Shown: positions 25,301-35,137 of the stretch, piece after piece
Layout: each line of letters begins with the position of its first letter
Position numbering within the stretch: position 1 is the stretch's first letter
Assembly (NCBI GenBank): GCA_036897095.1
Contig: JAYMSP010000841.1
Span: forward strand, 1-40,400
DNA: 40,400 nucleotides
Direction: 5' to 3'
DNA from: Plantago elongata
Lineage: Eukaryota; Streptophyta; Magnoliopsida; Lamiales; Plantaginaceae
Notes under the pieces: generated by a model
What the model was told of the DNA's origin: nothing
Database searches by the model: none
What the model saw: the letters and a program-made list of their open reading frames with translations, nothing else
Program-made: the position numbers and the translations under genes

Positions 25301-27542
25301 TCCATGTTTCCTGTCTTCAGCTTCGATAGCTCTATCAAGAATACCTCCTGATGTTGCACTGGCGACAAGTGAGAGAATATAAAAAAATCAGATATCATTC
25401 CATGAAAAGCTACATGTGCATGTGAAAACGGAATGAGAATACTCGTAATCGAAATGAAGATAAAGTGTATTATGGCCCAACCTGTGCCCAATCACAAATC
25501 GAATTACAATGCCCTTTTCTTCCTCAAGCTTTTTGCGTTTATCTCCTAGTTTGCCAACAAGAAGGAATAATTTCATTAATTCAATGAACAGTGCACAAGG
25601 TTCTGTGGCGAAGAGAGGATAGAGCCTAAACTTTCTTCTTTTTTTAATGAAAAGAAAAGAATCAGTAAAGTTAAAAAGAACCTTGTGGAATCCATGTTGC
25701 ACGTACAGAGTCTCTTCGTTTTCGACTGCTGAAAGCAGTGTTTATGCCCACCACCATCAAGTATTTCCTTTTTTTAGTCAATTCAGGAATCTTCACGTCT
25801 TCGGATAAGGGAGAACCACTGAGCAAGGAATCCTGTACTGCCCTTGCTGCAGCTAATTCCATCTCCAAGTTTGATATTGTTTTGTCCAGTCTCCTGTGTG
25901 TTGTAGCTAGCTAAGGTTTCTGTTTGCACTGATAACAAACGCAAAATATTTTAAGGCCTGAAGGGGCTTACTGTATATCATTTGTCTTCAAAGCATCACT
26001 TATTGTATTCCTGGACTCGGCTTTTGCGCTTTTCTAGATAAGATTAAACATAGAAGAAACAGTACGCATTAATAAATTAAGTCTGTCTCTCTAATCTCTA
26101 TAACATGAAAAGAGATACTGTACTTAAAAAGTTCACTGCTTCAGCAACATCTTCGTGTTAAGAATGAGAATAAATATTAAACAGTTATAGTGCAAATACT
26201 CACAAGTTTTGGATCACAACCATCTGAAACTAAGCTAAGCTTATCATCCACAACCCCTGTCGACCGCGATATATCTTTTGCTTCTGGTACTGTCCACATT
26301 CTATAAACAACAAACTCAAATAAGCACATACGAAAGCTCAAAATTGCATGCCATTAGTAAACGACAAACTTGTAACCGAAAAGTTTCCACTATTCTGTTA
26401 TTCTAAATGCACATGTCATTATTACGCAAGATTTAGTTCCAACCGAGTGTAGACCAATTACAAATCGCCACTAAGACGGGTGATCTAACATGCAGTTAGT
26501 AAACGACAAAGTTCAAATGGAGAAGTTCACCACATTCTGTTACGCTAAACTCTTCCGTCATTGTGAATTTATAATGGAAGGTTAATATACAACATAATGG
26601 CGCAGAACAGTTTTAAATTTTCACAAGGTAAAGACAAGTCTTCCCCTGTAAAAACAATTTGTCCAAATACAAGCGTAAGATAGACTCTCAGCTAGAGAAA
26701 ATACTGAGATAGCAAGCAAAAGAATACAAGTCTCAGCTACAGTCTCTTGAGATTTCAGAAGGCAACTTTCGATTAGCAAGAATCAATCCTTCACAAGTGC
26801 CCAAACTTTGATTATTCGAAAACAAGAAGAAACTTATGCCTTTTATCCAAGAGAATATATCTCGAAATAGGTCCCCAGACAAAAAAAAAAAAAAAGAACT
26901 TTGTCGAAATTCATCATTACAATTAAATTTGGCTGTTCCACTGACCTAGTTAAACCTTTCTACAAAATTTCTGGATCTTTATCCCTCATGTGGTCCATAA
27001 TATATTTCCCTAACAAAAACTTAATTCTAAAAGTCAAGTTTTCAGCCAAATCTAACATCTTCAGAAAGAGGGAAAGAATTTGTGTAAGCTAAAAAAAAAA
27101 AAAAAAGTCATCAAAAACACCATCTTCATTTTAAGCACAGATCATCATCATTAGCAGTAGCACTATCTCAAACTTTTACACTTACTATTTTTTAGTACTA
27201 TTTATTTCAATATAATCAACCAAGTACTATAGAACTCCTATCCATAGAATTGCCATGATAGCCATTATGATTACCATTTCACATACCTTGGGTCTCCATT
27301 TTTATAACCAACATATTAAATGACCAGCTAATTATTAAATTTCCTCTTTGAGAGATTAAGATGCCAATTTCCACCAAATTAAAAATACATAAATAAACAA
27401 AAATAAAAAAGTTGCAAAACCTGTCGGTGAAGAGCATCCCAGCACAGAAGCATCCAATACAGAGGAAAATAGTGAGTTTTCTTGAAAGAACATTTCTTGG
27501 ATAAGGAGCTGAATCCAATGATCCTCTGTTCTTCCAAGACAT
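22373..27542 (-). CDS. Probable beta-1,3-galactosyltransferase (GT31, DUF4094), complete
   Basis: Enzymes of this type add beta-1,3-linked galactose from UDP-Gal in the Golgi, for example on arabinogalactan-protein glycans. Eleven exons on the minus strand: 27421-27542, 26204-26300, 25972-26033, 25682-25893, 25482-25545, 25286-25358, 25014-25134, 24852-24939, 24616-24741, 24429-24538, 22373-22521. They join in phase to 407 residues, the family's normal size. Seen: start MSWKNRG, a type II membrane anchor ([17 protein letters not shown], about residues 20-36), a DUF4094 stem with [22 protein letters not shown]31 motifs [48 protein letters not shown], the DxD metal/UDP site [65 protein letters not shown], and C-terminus [11 protein letters not shown] 27542 is the first ATG in frame and matches the usual family start. 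The last intron (22522-24428) hosts a hAT element. The acceptor glycan is not determinable. Confidence 0.96.
23470..24086. mobile_element. Non-autonomous hAT element in the last galactosyltransferase intron
   Basis: The ends are inverted copies: CAGGGGCGGCCCAACTCTTT on the left and, read on the opposite strand, CAGGGGCGGCCCAGCCCAAT on the right. CAGGGGCGG is a typical plant hAT terminus. The 8 bp AGAACATG flank both sides exactly (23462-23469 and 24087-24094), the hAT hallmark. The 617-bp interior is AT-rich and codes for nothing recognisable, so movement would need a transposase from elsewhere. The perfect target duplication and well-kept termini suggest a fairly young insertion. Confidence 0.92.
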
Positions 27543-28380
27543 CCTTGACCAATTCTCCCAAATCAATCAATCACTAGTGTGTAATTAACCCTTGCTTAAT
27601 TTTAATCTTGATGGGCTTAAATTAAGCAAAAACCCATCTGAAGAAACACAGATCCTAAATATCGAATCTTTGGGTCAAAACAAGGACAAGAAAGCTCTTT
27701 GAAGAGGTAAGAAGAAACCCAGAAACGTAATGTGATTAGTAGTATTGGTGAAGTGATGATTGAGGTGGAATGGGAGTGGAAGGAATGTCACTGTCTGGTA
27801 GAGTATTTGTAGAGAAAAAACGGGAGAATATGATATGTGAGGTGTAGAAAGAAGAATTGGGGAAGAAGATGAAGTAGGAGTGGAAATATAGGAAGAAGAA
27901 GCAAATGGTAATGGACCAACTGCCTGCCTAACCCAACTCAACTGCATTCTGTTCCATGTTCTCTTTCTATTTCTATCTTTTTTATTTTTCATAAATGGAA
28001 GTTTAAAAAATAAAATAAAATAAAAAAGTCTGTTTATTTATAAAAAAGAAAAAGTAGTGGCCAGTGAGTATCTTTCACTGCTCCTCCTCGTCAATTGTGA
28101 AATGTCGGTGCAGAAGCTCATCTTGTTATGCTCTCAAGTCGAGGAACCTTTCTTCTCTTCTTGCGTGAACCTGCAGGGTTAAATCAATCTCACGCTAGTA
28201 ACTCTCAATTACAGAGCATTTCCAACTTCTGTGTATAAAACTCAGTAAAAAGAAAAACCCTCCCCATCAAACTTTTTCCGCCTCATTCTATGTTTCTATT
28301 TTAATTTTATTTTGTCAATCATCTTTAATTTTATCTTCACAACAAATGAAACAAAGATATACACGAATTTATAAATTGCA
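27543..28380. other. Promoter/leader side of the galactosyltransferase gene
   Basis: On the minus strand this is the 5' flank. The part 27543-27990 is CT-rich on that strand, as plant 5' leaders often are, and contains upstream ATGs (for example at 27992). No conserved domain is seen. The exact transcription start cannot be fixed. Confidence 0.4.
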
Positions 28381-29400
28381 CAAGTTCTTGAGCAATCCTC
28401 ACAAAATTGGTACAACAAGTTCACTTGATTGAAATCATAATGGATGTTTGGATGCTAAATTGGCTCTTTTTATGGATTTGGACAAAACTGGTACTAGCAG
28501 CATGGTTAATGTATTAGTAATTTTTATTTTTTGGATTAGAGTTTACTTTGTAGTGATTTTTGTGCGATTTGGTTGTTGTATTGACGTGGAATTGTACACG
28601 GGTTCTTATAAACTCTGTGATTTTCTTTTTGCCCTTTAATAATACGTAGAAATTGCATTAAAAAAGAAAAGGTTTACTAGAGTTAAATTAGAATCCATCA
28701 ATTAAAGGCCGATCATTTGACGTTGGACTCTAAATATGAAGAAACACCACTTGTTTGTTTTCCTTAATAGATATTGATGAAGTGATTTTGGCTGGAAATA
28801 GAGGAGCACATTGTTGTAGTGAAGAAATTTCTTAATGACCACTTTAGTAGGATCTTGGAGCTTTGTAGTATCTTTTTAGTATTGGAGTATTTTAGTTTTC
28901 TGATGGGATTGTATTGAGTCATCCAAATTATACATTTGATATTTTGAGAGAAAGCATGATGTGGGGAAGTCGCCCTGATGCGTTTTTTATAGAACAAAAC
29001 ACTCGTTTTTCTGATAATGACGACAACCTGAAGTTTATGCTCATCGATATCGTCGCCATGTTGATCAATTTTGACGCTTGATATTTTTTGTCAATTTATT
29101 GTACCAGTTTATTATTCGATCACACCAATCTCGTATGAATGTTGATTTTCATATAATTCGTTATCTAATAACGAATTGTGGACAAGGTATCTTCCCTAAT
29201 GTCATGAAAGTTAATTCTCCATGCATTTTATGATGCAGGATGGAGTGGGTGTGTCATGACCTGTGACTCAACTCCGGGCTACTTCATTAGATTTGGAGGT
29301 TCATCAATGTCATGAACACTAACAAGTAATCAGCAACGTCTCGTTCTTCCGCCGAAGATGGGCATGAGGCCATGGTTCCTACCACCACATTGTGAATAAC
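28381..29400 (+). pseudogene. Ancient Ty1/copia reverse transcriptase-RNase H relic
   Basis: Scattered short matches, in several frames but in the right order and on the plus strand, identify a copia pol gene. QVLEQSSQNWYNKF (28381 on) resembles the RT block normally read as GLKQASRxWYxKF. IDEVILAGN (about 28774) stands where YVDD-ILxGN is expected. VVKKFLNDHF, then GIVLSHPNYTFDILRE and GSRPDAFFIEQNTRFS, are the RT C-terminal part. DAGWSGCVMTCDSTPGYFIR and GGSSMS (29232-29312) are the RNase H part. Stops and frameshifts are frequent and the YVDD site is destroyed, so this is a very old copy. No LTRs were found. The part 28500-28770 is poorly alignable. Confidence 0.8.
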
Positions 29401-30340
29401 CTTATCTTTCATTTTTTATAGACCAATCACCGAAAGGCATGTCATTGTTAATGTAAGACTATTGAATAATTAATCGTGTTTATTCATAGAATGATGTAGA
29501 GTATATACAAAATATGAGAAGTTATGTTTAATTTAATTAAGAATCTAATCTAATTAAGAATTAGACGAATAAGACTAATCTAACGATAGCTCTAATAAAT
29601 ATAGATATGTCTAATTAGTATTAAATAGTCTATCAGTTAAACTTGTTCGATATCCAAATGGTTAATTACAGTTTTGAAATTGTTACCCTCCAAAATCCAA
29701 ATTCCCAATATTCAAAGAATTCCATCATTAGTTTTTGTGTTGTAACAAGCGCAGAGGTGTGATCTATAGACCCGCCAATTGTCTTTATCAATAAATCCAC
29801 TTTTACATGTCTGGCAAATGTCTCTGAAACAAATTAAAGTAGTATTAATCACCACTTTTAGATGGTAATCATGTGGATTAACTCCGGTAATATCTGATGA
29901 ATAATAATTGTTTTGTCTGAGATATGGGTGTTATGGCTCGTGCCTCTTCTTATAAAAGAAAGAGTAATAATTCATTCCAAGTGTCTAAAATCTAGGGTCA
30001 TGCATGATTAACTTCACACGTGCTACACGTGTAATCAACGTGACTCTTCCTTCACTCATGTTATTTTCCAGATCATATCATGCCCCAATCTTCATCATCA
30101 AACGTTACTCAGACACCCAGCTTATGTTAATAAGCTGGCTAGAAGAATTTGTTACAATTTTAGTTAAAAATGAGATGTATTCGCACATAAACTAATAAAG
30201 TCCTTACACGTAGGAAATGAAGTTTGGTACATGTATAATCTATTATAATGATAGATTATATTTAAAAAAGAATTACTAAAATTCATTAAAAGTTGAAAAA
30301 ATAATTGAAGCACAAAGTATATTGGTTGATGCATTGAATA
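29401..30340. other. Intergenic AT-rich DNA
   Basis: No gene, RNA or clear transposon end is recognised. The first 50 bp may still belong to the copia RNase H tail. Confidence 0.4.
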
Positions 30341-30779
30341 TGAATGAGAGAAGTTTCACATGGTTAAAATTAAGAAAGAAGGAATTAAATATAAGACTAA
30401 AGTTTGGGCCCTTGGAGCACCCATGCTTTTGAAGGGGGGTGACCTAGGTGCTCCTACACGAACCCGCCTTGCTCTGCCAGGCCCGGGTCATAGGGTCCAG
30501 GGTCTATGGATTCGCAGGTCGCGGTCTAGAGCTGAGTATAATCTTTTTGGACCAGAGACATATTGTGTATGGTCAGGCCCAAAGGATATTCAAAAAAAAG
30601 AGGCCCACCTCGGTTGGACTTTGCAGAACGAATCTGTGCATTCAACGAACGGATTTAACCTTTCACTCAAAAGGATATGTCTGAACAGAAAAATTCGAAA
30701 GTTGTGTCTGTTCGAATTTATGTCTCTGCATGGACATGTTCGCAAAAGGCCGCATCTAATCAGATTGCAACTCTTCCCA

Positions 30780-31062
30780 ATTATAAATAGGACCCCTCAG
30801 GTTCGGATGTAACACACAAAATCCAATCCTTATTTCCTTCTCTACTTTCTCTCTACATAGCCTGAACTTTCTATTCTGCCTAGTTTGTCAAGTTAGTAAT
30901 TCAGTGCGAGAATTCTAACTTTTTGATGTTCTATCTTCGGAGACTATTTGTTGTTAAATATAAGCACCAGAGCGGGTCAAACAAAGTCTTAAGGAACGAG
31001 GACCACCCTCTGCTCAGCAAATTACTTTCTACTCTGTGTTTTCGAACCACATCTTCATACAC
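30780..31062 (+). repeat. LTR-leader copy 1 (upstream of gag)
   Basis: This 283-bp block runs from the TATA box TATAAATAGG through CTTTCTCTCTACATAGCCTG, the primer-site-like GCACCAGAGC and the leader ending CATCTTCATACAC, about 45 bp before the gag ATG at 31108. It is closely matched by 34673-34957, by eye about nine bases in ten. Because the shared part includes the putative primer site and leader, the second copy is not a normal 3' LTR. Confidence 0.85.
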
Positions 31063-31107
31063 CCACTCCAGAACCAACAACTTAAGACTTTGTAAACTGT
31101 ATCGAAG

Positions 31108-31995
31108 ATGTCTAATGTTGTTGATGTTACTGCTATCTGGACTGCTGCTCCTGTTGTTCATGGGGAGAAACCAGAGAAATTCAAGGGGACGAATTTCAAG
31201 CAATGGAAACAGAAGATGAAGTTCTACTTCACTACCATTGGGCTGGTGAATTTCCTCACTGCCTACCCTCCTGCTCCTTCAATTCTGCAAGAGGTTGAGG
31301 AAAATGTTATGGCTACGGATGTAGTGCAAGCCGTCTATGATGAGAACCAGAAGAGGCAACTGGCCTAGCATCATCGACTTTCTCTGAAAGAATTACATTC
31401 TGAATGGTATTTTTGATGCCCACTATACTGCTTTCTGCGAAGTCAGTTCCGCAAGAGAATTGTGGAAAAAACTGGATCGCAAGTATTGTGCACAAGATGC
31501 ATGTACGAAAAAGTTCATTGTGGTGAAGTTTCTGAACTTCCGGATGAATAACTCTAAGACAGTTATGAGTCAGGTTCTAGAGTTTTGGATGATTCTCCCT
31601 GAGTTGGAACATGAGGGCATGAAGCCCAATGAAGCTTTCCTGGTTGCGTCATTGATTGAGAAACTCCCTCCGTCGTGGAATGAGTTTATGAGTTCTCTCA
31701 AACTAAAGACGAAGGAAATGAAACTCGAGGAGTTGATCATTAAGCTTCAAATCCAGGAGGATAACTGCAAGTCTTTGGGCAAGGGCAAGCAGCCCATGGA
31801 TGCCAAGGCTCACCTGGTGGATTCGAAGGGAAAGTCCAAGGGAAATTCCCAGAAGAAGCGCAAGTAGCGCGACGGGACGTTAAGTCCCAAGGGAATGTAG
31901 GGACCTCCCGGAATCCAAGCACGTCCAGGAAGATCAAGGGCAAGTGCTTCAATTGTGGAAGCCAGGACATATGAAGGTGGACTGCAACTCCCTCA
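31108..31995 (+). pseudogene. Copia gag pseudogene with zinc knuckle
   Basis: Gag forms the particle that packages retrotransposon RNA. The reading starts MSNVVDVTAIWTAAPVVHGE and continues with the copia gag signature KFKGTNFKQWKQKMKFYFTT. It stops at 31366-31368 and a frame change follows. The frame resumes with ARELWKKLDRKYCAQDA, KLPPSWNEFMSSLKL and a Lys-rich tail, with a stop at 31865. Beyond it, KIKGKCFNCG and the following HMKVDC-like reading in another frame (about 31930-31990) are the two halves of a CCHC zinc knuckle broken by a one-base frameshift. The protein cannot be made intact. Confidence 0.88.
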
Positions 31996-32091
31996 AAAAG
32001 GAGAAGCCCAACACTGTTGAGGCCAAGCAAGAACCTATGGTAGAGGACCTGGTGAACTCCTTTACTGTTTTGGTCCTGGAGGAAAACTTGG

Positions 32092-32529
32092 TTGAGAATC
32101 CAAGGACTTAGTGGATGGACACGGGCAACCCGACACATCTGTTCTCATAAGGGTGCCTTCTCCACCTACATGTCGGTGAAGAACAAGAAGTTGTACATGG
32201 GGAAGGAGCTAATACTGAATGAAGTGATGCATGTCCCAGACATACGCAAGATCTTGGTGTCTGGACCTCTGTTGGTCAAAGCAGAATTTAAGATTACTTT
32301 TGAGTCGAGTCAGTTTGTAATGTTGAAGAATGGTCAGTTTGTAGGAAAGGGCTACATCAGTGATGTGCTCTTCAAAATGTATGTTATATATGTACTCCGC
32401 TCCTTTGAGAGCAATGAAATAAACAGCTTTACCTACTTGTCTGAATTTCCTAATTTATGGCACAATAGATTAGGACATACAAACTACAACTCAATTCGAA
32501 AGTTAATCAGATTAAATCATTTGCCTTAA
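32092..32529 (+). pseudogene. Copia protease and GAG-pre-integrase remnant
   Basis: The aspartic protease active-site region is split between frames near 32113: WMDTG is read in one frame and ATRHICSHKGAFSTYM in the next. Downstream LYMGKELILNEVMHVPDIRK and ILVSGPLL match the protease tail. LWHNRLGHTNYNSIRKLI (about 32456-32509) is the His-His half of the integrase zinc-binding domain. The frame ends at 32529. The matching Cys half (KCEVC) is in another frame at about 32530, so another frameshift separates them. Confidence 0.85.
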
Positions 32530-33657
32530 GTGCGAAGTTTGTGTGGAAGCAAAATTGACTAAGACACCATTTCATTCAGTAAAGGAAACCACTACTCCTC
32601 TAGAATTAATCCACAACGACTTGTGTGATTTGAAGTTTGTGCAAACTAGAGGACGGAAAAAGTACTTTGTCACTTTTAATGACGATTGCACAATGTATTG
32701 TTATGTTTATTTATTAAGAAGTAAAGATGAAACTTTACAAGCATTTAAACATTACAAGACTGAAGTTGAGAACCAACTCAGTACTCGAATTAAGGTAATT
32801 CGAAGTGATATAGGTGGAGAGTATGGATCACCATTTGAAGAATATTGCACTCAGTTTGGCATCATTCATCAAACTACTGCACCTTACTCACCCCAATCTA
32901 ATGGTGTTAATCAACGCAAAAACCGCACTCTCAAGGAGATGATGAATGCACTATTAATTGATTCTGGTTTACCCCAGAATTTGTGGGGGGAGGCTATTCT
33001 CACGGTTACTACTATTCTTAATAGAATACCCCGGAAAAATAGTGATGTTACTCCATATATGAACTATGGAAGGGTCACAAACCATCATACAAACACTTGA
33101 AAGTGTGGGGTTGCTTGGCTAAGGTAGAGATACCTAAACCAAAGCAAATCAAAATTGGACCCAAGACAGTGAATTGTATATTCATAGGATATGCAAATAA
33201 CAATAATGTTTATCGCTTCTTAATGCATAAGTCACTGATACCAGATATCCATGAGCGTACAGTCATTGAATCAAGGAATGTGAATTTCTTTGAAGACGTT
33301 TTTTCTAGGAAGGAAACGAAAGAAGTAGTCTCTCGTAAACGAGATTATGAAACTGCAATAGGCTCAAATGTGGGGGTACCTGAACCAACTGGCTCTACGC
33401 CAGAACTTGAAGGTCCACCTTCTCTCAAGAATGTTGTTGAACCTCAAGGTTCATCTTCTCCCGAGAAGGTTGTAGAACATGAAGTTTCACCTCCTCCAGA
33501 GAATGTAGCTCCTGAAGTTACACTTTTAGAACCTGAAAGTCCACATCAAGAGAATGTTGAGGTTCCTGATGTCGAACCAAGGAGGAGTAAGAGGGCAAGG
33601 ACTGAGAAGGACTTTGGTCTTGATTTTCTTACCTACATGGTGGAAAACAAACCATAG
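32530..33657 (+). pseudogene. Copia integrase remnant with altered catalytic Glu
   Basis: Integrase core (rve): [16 protein letters not shown] holds the first Asp, [18 protein letters not shown] the second. The third motif reads [18 protein letters not shown], where the family normally has Glu before Arg-Lys-Asn; here it is Gln, so the DDE triad is incomplete. The frame ends at 33100 and a frame change near 33063 leads to KVWGCLAKVEIPKPKQIKIG, then a Pro/Glu-rich linker with repeated P-E-x-V segments (about 33380-33560) and RRSKRARTEKDFG, with a stop at 33655. Insertion of cDNA into the genome would be the ancestral function. Confidence 0.88.
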
Positions 33658-34420
33658 ACAATCCAAGAGGCGACGTCGAACCCTGACGCAGCTCTTTGGA
33701 AATAAGCCATTGAGAGTGAAATGGAATCCTTACTGAATAATCATACTTGGGAATTGGTTGATCTTCCTCCAGAAAATAAACCTCTGTGTTGCAAGTGGAT
33801 ACTCAAACGCAAGTATAAAGTAGATGGAACCATTGCTAAATACAAGGCTCGTCTAGTGGTCAAGGGCTACAGACAGAATGAGGGTTTTGATTATTTTGAC
33901 ACATACTCTCATGTGTCAAGATTAACTTCCATTAGAGTATTCATAGCGTGCTACGTGGTCTTGAGATACATCAATTGGATGTTGGAAGAGGAGATCTACA
34001 TGGAACAACCTGAAGGGTACGCGGTTCCAGGAAAAGAAAAAGAAGGTGTGTCGCCTTGTAAAGTCATTGTATGGACTTAAGCAAGCTCCTAAACAGTGGC
34101 ACGCAAAGTTTGACAACACGTTGAGATCAAAAGGCTTTTCGATAAATGAATGCGATAAGTGTATCTATGTAAAAGTTAACCCTGAGTCCTTTGTCATGAT
34201 ATGTTTATACGTAGATGACATGCTCATTACTGGAAGTAGTCTAGAATTGATCATGAGAACCAAGCAAATGTTGAAGCAACACTTTGACATGAAAGACTTG
34301 GGTGTGGCGGTCTTAATCTTAGGAATACATATTTCTAAGACATCCGAGGGTTTGGTGCTATTACAATCTCATTACGTTGAAGACGTATTGAAGAGATTTG
34401 GAGTCTTCGACTGTGCACAA
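33658..34420 (+). pseudogene. Copia reverse transcriptase remnant, motif A deleted
   Basis: Readable blocks are ESEMESLLNNHTWELVDLPP, CKWILKRKYKVDGTIAKYKA, RLVVKGYRQNEGFDYFDTYS and VSRLTSIRVFIA. After this the sequence jumps from LRYIN to LEEEIYMEQPEGY, so the stretch with the first catalytic Asp (normally before FLNG) is missing. A frame change at about 34046 leads to CRLVKSLYGLKQAPKQWHAK, the catalytic core LYVDDMLITGSSLE (about 34205-34245), then KQHFDMKDLG and ISKTSEGLVLLQSHYVEDVL. RNase H does not follow. Loss of motif A alone would abolish polymerase activity. Confidence 0.88.
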
Positions 34421-34672
34421 AAGGTGTGTTGCCTTGTAAAGTCATTGTATGGACTTAAGCAAGCTCCTAAACAGTGGCACGCAAATTAGTTTGACAACAT
34501 ATTGAGATCAAAAGGCTTTTCGATAAATGGAAGTAGTCTAGAATTGATCATGAGAACCAAACAAATATTGAAGCAACACTTTGACATGAAAGACTTGGCT
34601 GTGCCGGATTTAATCTTAGGAATAAAGATTTATAAGACATCCGAGGGTTTGGTGCTATCACAATCTCATTTC
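34421..34672 (+). repeat. Tandem duplicated RT fragment with internal deletion
   Basis: From AAGGTGTGTTGCCTTGTAAA on, this block repeats 34043-34373 of the same element, but lacks about 80 bp that include the YVDD catalytic motif, and has a 3-bp insertion creating a TAG stop (GCAAATTAG). It ends at GGTGCTATCACAATCTCATT, exactly where the second LTR-leader copy begins. The copy differs from the first by several substitutions, so the event is not very recent. Confidence 0.88.
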
Positions 34673-34957
34673 ATTATAAATAGGACCCCCCCATGGTTCG
34701 AATTTAACATACTGAATCCAATCCTTCTTTCCTTGTCTACTTTCTCTCTACATAGCCTGAACTTTCTATTCTGCTTAGTTTGTCAAGTTAGTAATTCAGT
34801 ACTAGAATTCTAACTTTCTGGTGTTCTATCTTGGAAGACTGTTTGTTGTTAACCGTAAGCACCAGAGCAGGGCAAACAAAATCTTAACGACCGAGGTCCA
34901 CCCTCTGCTCAGCAGATTTCTTTCTACTCTCTGTTTTCGAACCACATCTTCATACAC
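34673..34957 (+). repeat. LTR-leader copy 2, fused to the RT fragment
   Basis: This 285-bp block is homologous to 30780-31062, from the TATA box TATAAATAGG through the primer-site-like GCACCAGAGC to CATCTTCATACAC. It begins abruptly inside RT sequence and stops abruptly against a 35-bp tandem repeat. The upstream half of the LTR (before the TATA box) is absent. Confidence 0.88.
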
Positions 34958-34960
34958 TTT

Positions 34961-35060
34961 ATTATAATGGGTTGTGGAGTTTAAATATTTAGATTATTAT
35001 AATGGGTTGTGGAGTTTAAATATTTAGATTATTATAATGGGTTGTGGAGTTTAAATATTT
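34961..35060. repeat. 35-bp tandem repeat, almost three copies
   Basis: Units start at 34961, 34996 and 35031 with the core ATTATAATGGGTTGTGGAGT, period exactly 35 bp and essentially no mismatch. The array abuts the right edge of the copia remnant. Confidence 0.93.
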
Positions 35061-35065
35061 TTAAA

Positions 35066-35137
35066 TATAAGAACGGGAACTTGAATTAGGGACGGCGCAA
35101 AAAGAAATATGGAAACTTAAATTAGGGACGGAGGGAG
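35066..35137. mobile_element. Stowaway-like MITE end fragment
   Basis: The sequence ends TTAGGGACGGAGGGAG|TA, the right terminus of a Stowaway-type (Tc1/mariner) MITE with its TA target base pair. A second, shorter copy of the same end (GAATTAGGGACGG) lies about 35 bp before it. No left terminus is found, so this is a fragment. Confidence 0.6.

Larger units (their letters stand above)
30341..34957 (+). mobile_element. Degenerate, rearranged Ty1/copia retrotransposon
   Basis: Order on the plus strand: LTR/leader, gag, protease, integrase, reverse transcriptase, which is the copia (Pseudoviridae-type) order. The proposed 5' start is TGAATGAGAGAAGTTTCACA at 30341 and is a guess. The LTR-like zone has a TATA box (TATAAATAG, 30782) and a hairpin-forming GGAGCACC...GGTGCTCC (30414-30454). 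A possible initiator-Met tRNA primer site is GCACCAGAGCGGG (30963). The coding part carries several frameshifts and stops, an altered integrase, a deletion in RT and no RNase H. At the 3' side an RT fragment is repeated and then joined directly to a second copy of the TATA-to-leader region (34673-34957). No target duplication is visible. It cannot move by itself. Confidence 0.9.

Noticed and set aside
27675-27992. A 105-codon open frame on the minus strand upstream of the galactosyltransferase start
   Set aside because: It is Ser/Thr/Pro/Leu-rich from CT-rich leader or promoter DNA, and no homology is recognisable.
30360-30812. A 150-codon open frame before the copia gag
   Set aside because: It falls in the LTR-like promoter zone, runs across the TATA box, and has no similarity to gag or other proteins I recognise.
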